Source: Turnera subulata (lineage: Eukaryota; Streptophyta; Magnoliopsida; Malpighiales; Passifloraceae). From it: a DNA stretch of 64,000 nt. A model generated the notes under the pieces. The model saw only the letters and a list, made by a program, of their open reading frames with translations, had not been told where the DNA came from and searched no databases. The position numbers and the translations under genes are program-made. This document shows positions 36,863-45,523 of the stretch, piece by piece (within the stretch, counting starts at the first letter, position 1; every line of letters starts with the position of its first letter). The stretch is from positions 1 to 64,000 of the forward strand of contig JAKUCV010002538.1 in NCBI GenBank assembly GCA_028386065.3, given 5' to 3'.

Positions 36863-36873
36863 TGGTAGCGGAG
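36863..36873 (+). other. Primer-binding site of the long-LTR element
   Basis: TGGTAGCGGAG starts three bases after the LTR end CA, where a tRNA primer-binding site is expected; TGG pairs with the CCA end. It differs from the common initiator-Met site (TGGTATCAGAGC) at two positions. The same variant occurs in the Sirevirus at 52,892. Confidence 0.65.
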
Positions 36874-37013
36874 AGGGCGTTAGGTCTTGTTGGGCAGTCC
36901 TTGTGTGTTTGTTGTCCTTGTTCGCATAGTTCGCTCCATTTGTTTATTATTTTATTTCATTTAGGTTAGTGCATTATGGATCCAGTCAAGGGATGCCAGC
37001 TGTCGCAGAACAT

Positions 37014-37814
37014 TCACATATGAGGTAAATGAAGCCATAAATAAGCGAAAATACAAATATTATTAATAATACTAATAATTTCATTACAAAGATAAACATT
37101 ACATTGATATTTTATAAAAATAAAAATACATTTATCGCCTTGGAACGACGTTGACCTGAAGCTGTTGGGGTCGTTGTTGATGTTGACTTGGATGCTGTCA
37201 CTCCACGAGAACCACATGCCGCCTGTGTTGTTCTGACCAGGAAGCTCGAACCGGTTTGCTTGGGGGAACCGGAGTGGGATGAGACCGTGATCATCTTCAG
37301 GTTGCCACTGAGTCTCCGTGAGAAGAACCATGTTTGGCTTGTATTGGATCTTCAGGTCCCTCAAGGTATGCGAGAACTCCTGGGAACGCCTAGCGACTCC
37401 TCTGCAGTTCCACACCAGTAGTCGGGCCTTGGGCCAAGTTACGGGCAGAAGAGTGACTCTGGGCATGCTTTGGGCCGTCATCGAGAGCTGATAGTAGGTG
37501 CCGTGCTCCAAGGTATGGCAAGTGGACTCTAGGTTGAACTCCTGAAGTCTTTCGGAGATGAAGAACATGATGGAGTTTGCCGAGCCGTAGTAGGAGGTCC
37601 TCAGAGTGCCATGGTCCTCCAGGAAGAGCGTCTCTTCCATGGGAGTGATGAAGAATCTGGATGAGTAGAGTTCGTCGACGAAGACCAGACGCGGCATCCT
37701 GCCGAGCTCGTTCAGAAGTTCTTCTGGACGCTCGTTGACTATGCTGTAGGTAAGTCGGTTCCTTCTTCCTAGATTGGCACCTTCGATGAAGAAGACGGAT
37801 GAGGGAGCAGGCAT
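37014..37814 (-). CDS. Antisense ORF: unknown N-terminal region plus LINE-endonuclease-like part
   Basis: A 266-codon frame starting MPAPSSVFFIEGANLGRRNR. Residues 1-125 match no family I recognise. Residues about 128-217 resemble the first part of an L1-type endonuclease: LLVWNCRGVARR, then KPNMVLLTETQ (the Asn and Glu of the metal site), then NRFELPG…GGMWFSW. The later catalytic part (Asp/Asn and the SDH end) is absent, so nuclease activity is unlikely. It lies antisense inside the long-LTR element, with TATAAAAG about 110 bp upstream on its own strand. The frame is intact. A homologue lies antisense in the Sirevirus at 58,389-59,072, about 70% identical over about 215 residues without gaps; the last 50 residues here are not shared and look AT-rich and accidental. 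Function unknown; a host- or element-selected role is inferred from conservation. Confidence 0.7.
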   Translation of the reverse strand: MPAPSSVFFIEGANLGRRNRLTYSIVNERPEELLNELGRMPRLVFVDELYSSRFFITPMEETLFLEDHGTLRTSYYGSANSIMFFISERLQEFNLESTCHTLEHGTYYQLSMTAQSMPRVTLLPVTWPKARLLVWNCRGVARRSQEFSHTLRDLKIQYKPNMVLLTETQWQPEDDHGLIPLRFPQANRFELPGQNNTGGMWFSWSDSIQVNINNDPNSFRSTSFQGDKCIFIFIKYQCNVYLCNEIISIINNICIFAYLWLHLPHM

Positions 37815-37922
37815 GTTGTCTCGACGTGTAGTGTTTTGTTTTTCAGAGTTTTGTGATTTTGTTTGCTTGAGCGGTTTTGTTGCTTTAAAATGCTTTTGAT
37901 GATTTACACCTCACCGCTCCGT

Positions 37923-37930
37923 CTTTTATA
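37923..37930 (-). promoter_or_regulatory. TATA-like box upstream of the antisense ORF
   Basis: Read on the minus strand this is TATAAAAG, about 110 bp before the ATG at 37,814. No ATG lies between on the minus strand in a strong context. The Sirevirus homologue has TATAAATA at a similar distance, which raises confidence that the antisense ORF has its own promoter. Confidence 0.55.
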
Positions 37931-38648
37931 CTCTTATGGGGAGCGTGATAACTGTTTTCGATCTTCAAGATTTTGCTTTTTGAAATTTGCCGTTGCTTCA
38001 TTTATTGCTTTGTTACTTTATACGTTTTTCGGACTACCATGCCAGAGTTTTTCAGCCTTTTCCCATCCCATGATTTTTTTCGCTCTGGCTACTTTATCTT
38101 TTCTTCTTATGGTTTTATTATATTTTCCTGCATCTTTTATCGCATGTATTCGTGACCGTTGAGGCTAGACGGATGGGGCCATACCTCGAGTAGAGTGCAT
38201 GTGCGATAAGGTCACACCTGTTCGGACATCGTGGAGGGATACGAGACTTGACATACGTTTTTGGCTCATGCGGAATTTGTGAACAAGTGGGTACATTTCT
38301 TTCAAGGGACACAGGACGTGCTCGTGATCATCGCCTCACGAGTTAACGGACGTCACCGTTAGCTGCGTACGTTACGTTTCTCGGGATCGAGGATGGTTAC
38401 GATCGATTTAGAGCGCCGAGCATGAAACATGTTTTGTTTTAATTCCATTTTGTTTTGATTTTGTTAAACGAGTTTTATTTTTGATTTCTTTATGTTTGAT
38501 TTTATATTTTTATTGTTAAGTTTTATTTTGCCTTGAGATGTTTTAATTTTCCGTTTAACATAAGTTTTCGTAACATAAGAATTTTTGATTTAAAAAGGAA
38601 ACTTATTTTATTTAATTCATAAGATTTTACAACAGGAGAAGAAGTACT

Positions 38649-38990
38649 CTAAGGAGTTACTTGCTTCTCTAGGTCTTTTACAAGCTTTTGGACGTTTTTC
38701 ATGTGAGGGAAGAGCTCCACGCACGCCAGTTCGATCTGCAACACCGCCGAGCTGATCTTCTTGAGTGAGACGTTCAGCTGCGTCAGTGTCTGCTGCGGAG
38801 TGCTGCTCTCAGCTATCGCCTTGCCCTTCTTATCCTCAGCTTTCTTGGGAGCACGTTTCTTTCGCCGTCTGCTGGAGACGACCATGTGTTCCTTCAGGCC
38901 GATGATGTTGGTTTTGAACCGCTTCTTCGGAGGTTCTTCATCGGAGCTTGTCAGGAAAGCAGTGCCGCCGATGTAGCTGTTGTTCTAGGA
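38649..38990 (-). CDS. Second antisense ORF, basic/coiled-coil protein, 5' end uncertain
   Basis: The frame from the ATG at 38,885 gives 78 aa starting MVVSSRRRKKRAPKKAEDKK, a strongly basic nuclear-localisation-like stretch. It is followed by an amphipathic helical part (LTQLNVSLKKISSAVLQIEL) ending LEKQVTP. The same frame stays open upstream to about 38,985 with DEEPPKKRFKTNIIGLKEH, so the real start may be further 5' and beyond an in-frame stop. Another minus-strand frame at 38,951-39,163 overlaps it and may be a frameshifted 5' part. No family recognised. Like the first antisense ORF it lies opposite to the element's direction. Whether both belong to one transcript cannot be told. Confidence 0.4.
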
Positions 38991-39180
38991 GTCTGATGTA
39001 GTTCTTGATCGCAGTGGATAGTCCATGACTGTGTGTGAGTATGCCAGTCATGAGGTTTGGTTCTTATAGAGGACGAGATGTCGCTTATGGGTATAAGCGG
39101 TATCTCGGGTTGAGGTTGGACACCTGGCAGAGTGTGCCAGAAGCTTATCGTGGTAGGACCCACGGATAAGACGGAATTTC

Positions 39181-39210
39181 GGGGACGAAATTTTTTTGAG
39201 GAGGGTAGAC
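39181..39210 (+). other. Polypurine tract before the 3' LTR
   Basis: GGGGACGAAATTTTTTTGAG followed by GAGGGTAGAC lies immediately before TGTAACAGCC. The GGGGACGAAATTT phrase before the 3' LTR is common in Ty3/gypsy chromovirus-type elements and fixes the + orientation. Confidence 0.8.
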
Positions 39211-41939
39211 TGTAACAGCCCCGGTAAAAATTTTGATTTTTACCGGGACTGTAAAAGTCTTTTTACCGTGATTTACTATTGAATTAATTTTGGGTAATTA
39301 ATTCAAGGTAAATCGGGCATCATTTTTTCGAAACTGAGTGTTTTCCCGCGCTCGTGATTTTTCCGTGGATTTTTCGGGCCTAAGTTGGTATTTTTCGGGT
39401 TTTGGAATTTCTCGGAAAATCACACCGGAAAAAAACTAAGGGGGTATCAGCTATTTCCTGGTCCGGACCAGACTCGCTCCAGATAATTGCATTATTGAAG
39501 CTCACATGTCAACAGTAAAAAAACAGTTTAAAAGTAGGAAAACCGGTGAAGAGGAAGGGAGAGGGGAAGAAAAAAAGAAGAGAGAAAAGAAAGAAGAGGA
39601 AAAAAAAGAGAGAAGAAAAAAAAAAGAGAAAAAAAAGAAAACTGGAAAAGAAAAACCGAGAGGAGAACAAGAAAAATAAGGAAAAAAAAAAGAGACAATC
39701 TGAAAGAAAAAAATGGAAGAGAGGAAAATAGGAAAAAGTGAAAAAAAAAAAAGAAAAAGGGGAAAGGAGAAGGGTCACCGCCGGCCACCATCACCAACAA
39801 CCCCCCCATCTCCTTGTCGCCGTCGCTGCAGGACGAGGAGTGGTCGTCGTTGTCCTCCTCATGCGCGTCTGCAAGGCCACGGAACCACCATCTCCAGCCG
39901 TGCCACCGCCCTTGGACGAGGAGACCCGACTTGGATCCGTTCCCTTCCGCTCGCGTCGCACCGCCGCACCACCAGCAGCCGCCTTGCCCGCGAAGCGCGC
40001 CTCCACCGTCGCTGCTCCCGTGCTCACGCCGCCTTCGCCTCGCCACGCACCACCATCGCGCCGCCGTCTGCAAGCGGAGGTGAGCTGCAAATCCGTTTGT
40101 AAGGTTTCGACCCGGATGGACTTCCATGGGTCGGGTTGACCCGGGGTTGAGTGGTTGGGCCGCGGGCTGTGTCGTGGGCTGGCGCGTTGTGGGCTGAGTC
40201 TGAGGGTTGGTTTGGCCTGCTACCTAAGCCTGGGCTTGAGCTTATGTAGCAGGCCAGGCTTAACCTTGGGCCAGTCCAAATTAAAAAAAAAAGAAAGAAA
40301 AAGAAATAAAATTTGGAAAAAAAGAGAAAATATAATTCAGGAAATAATAATTTCTGGGAAGGAAATAATGGGTAAATTTTGAATAATTATTGTAAATGCT
40401 ATTGGAAAAGGAAGTATTTAGGTATATTTATTAATACGAATTTATTTTTAGGAAGTAATTTCGTATGACTAGTCTTTCTGGAAATATAGTTTTCTTAATA
40501 TAATAATATTTGGTAATTAAAATATGGAAAATAGTTTTATTAAAAATATAATATTTTGGGAAAATATATATACATACATATGTTATCTTTCTCAGTAAAT
40601 TATGGTAATTATTATTTTAGGAAAAGTATAATTAATCTATGAAAATGTTTTGAAAGAGTTTTAATTAAAATATAGTAACGAAATTATATTTGGATATACG
40701 TACGATATAATATTTTCGGTAAAAGATGATCATAAAGGATATGAACCGGGATGGGGTATTTCGCAGTTTTGGCATCATAGTATACCGATTATGTGCATTC
40801 ATGTGAATATATGGTTTTGTTGTATAGGTTTGGATATCGGGCAGTTTCCCGAGGAGCCGGAGTCGGACCGGTCATTGTTTCCGGAGTTGAGTAATCGGCC
40901 AAGATGAGGATGGATTTCCTTCAATATGTGCCTGTATTACTCGGTTATTGAGTTTGATGTTGCATTTGCTGTGGTTTGCTGTGGTTGGTTCGGGATGTTT
41001 ATCCCATGGTCTTGATTGTGGTCGGGATGTTTATCCCATATTGGTTTTTGGATGTTTATCCTTGCGTTTTTTTGGTATAAAGTATAATGGAATTAATAAT
41101 AAATTGTGATAAGGACGTCGATCCTTGATTTTGGATAGGGATGTCTATCCCGGTATTATGGTTAGGGATGTTGATCCCTGTGATTTGATTTTGATGACGA
41201 TAATATAATTGTCACGTGGTAAGTAGTGGTACGATTCGATGGTTTAAGACTGTTTCGTGGTGGCCTTGACCTAGGTTACCTGTGATAAGCATGTCTATGT
41301 TTGGGATGTCTATCCCGTGATTTTTTTTTTGGGATGTCTATCCCTGGGTTCGTATTTTTGGGATGTCGATCCCTGGGTTCTCTGGATTTGGTCTGGCACC
41401 CGGAATATGTTGATAACCAGGTCTAACCTCTAGCTTATCCGTGACGGGGCCTGGAAAGATAAAATTGGAAATTGGATTTTTTTTGATTTAGTCTTGTGGT
41501 TTGTTTTATTTTGGCTGTTTAGCCTGTGTTTGACTTGAGTAATTATAGTTGCATATTGATTGTCTTTCCTTCGTCGGTGAGCACTTCGGACTCACCCCTC
41601 ACCTGCGGGCTTTCATCCCGTAGGATGAGTTATTTGTGGTACAGGTTTAGTGCATTCCAGACAGGCTACGGCGTTATCCCTTGGACAGGGCTCGGATCCA
41701 TAGTTTGCATCAGTGTTGCATACAGTGTCTTGTGAGTTATTAAGTCTTCCGCTGTGCATTATTTTCTTATTGTTGGGCCATTGGGCCGATTATGTTATTA
41801 CTGACGTTATTATTTTTGGGCTGTTGAGCCCGAGTTACTGTTGTATACACTATATGCTGGGCTTGTTTTGGTTGGGTCGTCACAGTTCCGGCACGTGTTT
41901 TGTTTACTGTGTACGGTAAATACGGGTCGAAGCGTTTCA
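39211..41939 (+). repeat. 3' long terminal repeat
   Basis: Full-length partner of 34,144-36,859 with the same internal blocks: purine tract 39,550-39,760, GC block to 40,079, donor AG|GTGAGC at 40,080, acceptor GTATAG ending 40,827, palindrome array about 40,990-41,380. It ends GAAGCGTTTCA. It is followed not by target DNA but by a copy of the internal leader. Confidence 0.9.
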
Positions 41940-42792
41940 TTTTGGTAGCGGAGCGGGCGTTAGGTCTTGTTGGGCAGTCCTTGTGTGTTTGTTGTCCTTT
42001 TTCGCATAGTTCGCTCCATTTGTTTATTATTTTATATCATTTAGGTTAGTGCATTATGGATCCAGTCAAGGGACGCCAGTTGATGGTTTAAGACTCGATG
42101 GTTTAAGACTGTTTCGTGGTGGCCTTGACCTAGGTTACCTGTGATAAGCATGTCTATGTTTGGGATGTCTATCCCGTGATTTTTTTTTGGGATGTCTATC
42201 CCTGGGTTCGTATTTTTGGGATGTCGATCCCTGGGTTCTCTGGATTTGGTCTGGCACCCGGAATATGTTGATAACCAAGTCTGACCTCTAGCTTATCCGT
42301 GACGGGGCCTGGAATGATAAAATTGGAAATTGGATTTTTTTTGATTTAGTCTTTTGGTTTGTTTTATTTTGGCTGTTTAGCCTGTGTTTGACTTGAGTAA
42401 TTATAGTTGCATATTGATTGTCTTTCCTTCGTCGGTGAGCACTTCGGACTCACCCCTCACCTGCAGGCTTTCATCCCGTAGGATGAGTTATTTGTGGTAC
42501 AGGTTTAGTGCATTCCAGACAGGCTGCGGCGTTATCCCTTGGACAGGGCTCGGATCCATAGTTTGCATCAGTGTCGCATACAGTGTCTTGTGAGTTATTA
42601 AGTCTTCCGCTGTGCATTATTTTGTTATCGTTGGGCCATTGGGCCGATTATGTTATTACTTACGTTATTATTTTTGGGCTGTTGAGCCCTTGTTACTGTT
42701 GTATACACTGTATGCTGGGCTTGTTTTGGTTGGGTCGTCACAGTTCCGGCACGTGTTTACTGTGTACGGTAAATACGGGTCGGGGCGTTTCA
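41940..42792 (+). repeat. Extra leader plus partial LTR at the 3' end
   Basis: 41,940 to about 42,082 repeats the leader found after the 5' LTR (36,860 to about 37,003), including TGGTAGCGGAG and GGATCCAGTCAAGGGA. From about 42,083 to 42,792 comes a second copy of the last 0.71 kb of the LTR (matching about 41,230-41,939), joined at ATGGTTTAAGACT. It ends GGGGCGTTTCA and abuts the TSD CCACG, so the structure is LTR-leader-partial LTR inside one insertion. Confidence 0.88.
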
Positions 42793-42797
42793 CCACG

Positions 42798-43735
42798 TCC
42801 AGACCCCCTGAACATTATAAGTAGGACCCCCCATTCACCCTCAAGACATGCAATTTCTCTTTTTCCCCTTCTATACACACATAAGCTTAGGTGCTTGAAA
42901 TAATTCTCTAATTCCAAGCTCGGGAACCCTTTTAAGGGCTGAAATTCTGGAGGAGCTTCATGGAGAGGAGTAGCAAGAAGAAAGTAGCAAGAAGAGAGCA
43001 AGAGAAGGAGAGGAAGGAGGCAGACCAAAGCAAATCGGTGGAAGAAAGCCTCAAACCCGAGTAGAGGATTCCTCTGCAGGCAGTCCTGGAAGAATCACCA
43101 TACCTGGAGCTATAGATGTTGGTTTGATGCATTCTTTGAGTCTTTGGAAAGCTGAGAAGTAGACCTACAACTTTTCTGTTGACACCAGACACCAGTTCGG
43201 CCTAATTCCACGTTGAATTTCCCGTTGAAGTTTTGCCAAAATTCTGCTAAGGAGTGGTAAGCAAGTAGGAGCAAGAGGAGGGCTTCAAGAGGTAACTCGT
43301 TCTAATTTTCTTAATTGATTGCTGCAATGACGTGGTGATGCTGATGATGTGATAATATATGATGCATACTAAGAACTACGTGAGCTTTGAACCCATTACT
43401 AAGGGGTACGTAGGCAGTTTCTAGTGGTGGAAATATGCAAGCTCAATCTTTATTTATTTTCAGTTTTGTCTTTTGATTTTGTTTATTTTTGTTATTTGTG
43501 TTGTTGTGCATCGACATGTATCGATCTTTAATTGCATATGATCTCACCTCAACATGGATGAGTGCCTAACACCTTCCCATCTATGACAAACTCCCAGGTC
43601 CACATCTTTGGTTCGTTAAATCGGTTGCCTAAATGAGTCATTGGTTTCCTGAGGAAGGATTTTCTCTAAATTTTGTCCTGCAATAGAGTTCGGGTGGCGA
43701 CTCCAAAGATGTGGATGATGGCTAAGAAGAAGGTG
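42798..43735 (+). mobile_element. Tat/Ogre-like LTR end and leader with tRNA-Arg-type PBS
   Basis: This is the right half of the element split by the long-LTR insertion. It contains a purine-rich leader (about 42,950-43,030), the phrase CATTACTAAGGGGTACGTAGG (about 43,393), typical of Tat/Ogre LTR 3' regions, and GGGTGGCGACTCC, where TGGCGACTCC (43,695-43,704) matches the primer-binding site used by Ogre/Tat elements. Coding sequence of such an element does not follow. Instead a minus-strand integrase fragment begins at about 43,740. Confidence 0.6.
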
Positions 43736-43739
43736 GTGA

Positions 43740-44720
43740 GTAAGTCTAGCAAATTTTGGGTTGGGTACTCACAGAGTGATACTCGTTGTTGTAAGCAAAC
43801 TCAACCAACGGTAACATCTCTTCCCAAGAACCACTGAAATTGAGCGCGCACACTCTAAGCATGTCCTCCAGTGTCTGAATAGTTCTCTCTGGCTGACCAT
43901 CTATCTAAGGATAAAAAGCCATACTAAAATTCAGCTTAATACCCAAAACTGATTGTAAACTCTTCCAGTAGTGGAATGTGAACCTCGGGTCCTTATTCGA
44001 CACAATGGATAGTGGAAATCCATGTAGTCGGACAACACCCAAAACATACAACCTTGCCAGCTTATCCATCGTATTCGATTGCTGAATATGAAGGAAATGA
44101 GGTGACTTGGTAAACCTGTCGACAATGACCCAGATGGCGTCATACCGACTCTGGGTTCTTGGTAACCCGATCACAAAATACATAGTGATGTGCTCCCACT
44201 TCCACTACGAAATAGCTAAAGATCTCATCTTGTCAGTAGGAGCCTGATGCTCGGCTTTCACTTTTGACAAGTCATGCAACAAGCCACAAATTCCGCTACA
44301 TCCTTCTTCATTCTTGGCCACCAATAGTGACTCTCCAGGTTCAAATACATCTTTGTACTTCCCTAGTGCATGGCATATGGCACGTTGTGCGCTTCATCCA
44401 TGATCCACCTCCTTAGGTCATCCACATCTGGAGCAAAAAGATGATCACCAGTCATCAAAGCACCATCCTCCCGGATATAGAAACTAGAACTCTCTCCACT
44501 GAGAGCCTTATCCCGCAACTCTGCTAGATGAGGATCACCAAACTGTAACTCCATAATCTTGTCCCGCAAGGTCGGTCGGATGCTCAAACTGGCCAGCAAA
44601 GCCCCGATATCATCAACCTCCAACTGGGCGTACAGAGACCTCAACTCCAAGAAAGAAGAAAAGTCAAAAGAGATTGAAACTTCATAGTAGAAGTAACTCT
44701 CTTCCGGCTCAAACCATCTG
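43740..44720 (-). pseudogene. Ty3/gypsy integrase and upstream zinc-binding fragment
   Basis: On the minus strand: 44,650-44,363 encodes the linker upstream of integrase (ALLASLSIRPTLRDKIMELQ…DHLFAPDVDDLRRWIMDEAH). 44,183-43,905 encodes the integrase core (YFVIGLPRTQSRYDAIWVIV, DRFTKSPHFL, and NKDPRFTFHYWKSLQ, with SNKDPRFT in place of the usual SDRDPRFT). Between them the Cys-rich part and the H2C2 motif are frameshifted. The style is that of chromovirus (Tekay/Del-like) pol. Both ends are truncated: at the left within integrase, at the right by Helitron-like sequence. The Asp-to-Asn change in the second catalytic position is seen directly. It is not functional. Confidence 0.85.
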
Positions 44721-44797
44721 CAACCACATTAACTGAAAAAAAGATAAATTTAAATTTTAAATAAAAATATATTATTCAAAAATAAAGAGGTACATAG

Positions 44798-44826
44798 CCC
44801 GTGTGTGATGCACGGGTAGTATATTA
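44798..44826 (+). other. Helitron-type 3' terminus (hairpin plus TTAG)
   Basis: CCCGTG TGTGA TG CACGGG forms a stem-loop at 44,798-44,816, followed ten bases later by TTAG and a T. Plant Helitrons end with a GC-rich hairpin of the CCCGTGC…GCACGGG type about 10 nt before CTRR. TTAG instead of CTAG would be a point change. Its 5' end is not identified. Confidence 0.5.
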
Positions 44827-44864
44827 GTTATTATTAGAAGAATTAAAAAAATACTATCAAATTA

Positions 44865-45523
44865 TCTATACTATCTTTTAAAAGCATGACCTCCACCAAT
44901 TGAAAGACTAAAATATCCTTATTTAATATTATATTAATAATAACAAATAATGAGTGATACGCCACACACTAATGAATGACATGTAGTCTATTATAAAAAT
45001 CCTCTTATAGTATACCAGTGAGCAAATTAGTTAAATTACCTTCTTTATTAAATATATAATTTAGAATATCATGAACATCGACAAATATCGTTAAAGAAAA
45101 TTCAATTTAAGGATTGCTATACAAAAAGTTATTCTAAAGAGTTCCTATCCCTTTAGATTATACGAATAACAGTAATAAAAAAACAAATACAGAAAAAATA
45201 TAATTACAAAAAAGAACTTTAAACACTTAGCAAAAATTAAAGGGTATCGAGTTACCAATTCGTCAATTTCCCCTCCCAGTTATCACATTTTGTTCAATTT
45301 GGGTACTGAATTATCTCATTTTTGTTCAATTTGCACAAACTGAGAACTCATGAGGGATTTGCTCGAAGTTATCACAATTATTCTTCTTCAAGAACAACGA
45401 TTATGAAGAAGAATAATCGTGAGAACTCATGAGGGATGTGTTCGAAGTTTATTGAAACTATCTAATAAATTTAAATTAATATATAAATGATGAAAGCATC
45501 TAATAAATTGAATAGAATAATTA
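44865..45523 (+). mobile_element. Helitron-like element, left part (second copy)
   Basis: Begins TCTATACTATCTTTTAAAAG after an A, a Helitron 5' end, and follows the 16,138-16,822 copy through the same order of sequence. Relative to that copy it has an extra block of about 160 bp at about 45,241-45,400 and is then split at 45,523 by a Mutator-like element. It resumes after 47,064 (TCTTCGTATTGACTTTAAA) and loses similarity near 47,110, continuing as AT-rich DNA to 47,967. Confidence 0.6.

Larger units (their letters stand above)
34144..42792 (+). mobile_element. Long-LTR retrotransposon with TSD CCACG, no sense gag/pol
   Basis: The element is bounded by identical 5-bp direct repeats CCACG (34,139-34,143 and 42,793-42,797). 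It starts TGTAACAGCCC and ends GGGCGTTTCA. Parts: 5' LTR 34,144-36,859 (2716 bp); PBS-like TGGTAGCGGAG 36,863-36,873; internal region to 39,210; polypurine tract ending at 39,210; 3' LTR 39,211-41,939 (2729 bp); then an extra copy of the leader and of the last 0.7 kb of the LTR. PBS and PPT both fix + orientation, yet no gag, protease, integrase or RT exists on either strand of the 2.35-kb interior. The recognisable ORFs are both on the minus strand. The start and PPT (GGGGACGAAATTTTTTTGAG) resemble Ty3/gypsy Tekay-like elements, so I infer a non-autonomous derivative of that group. The two LTRs differ at about 18 of their first 310 bp, so the insertion is not recent. Confidence 0.85.

Noticed and set aside
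34144..42792. Minus orientation for the long-LTR element because its ORFs are on the minus strand
   Set aside because: Both LTR ends read TG…CA on either strand, but the PBS after the left LTR and the PPT before the right LTR fix plus orientation.
44798..44826. GC-rich hairpin as a transcription terminator
   Set aside because: In a plant genome the hairpin followed by TTAG fits a Helitron 3' end better; no gene ends just upstream.
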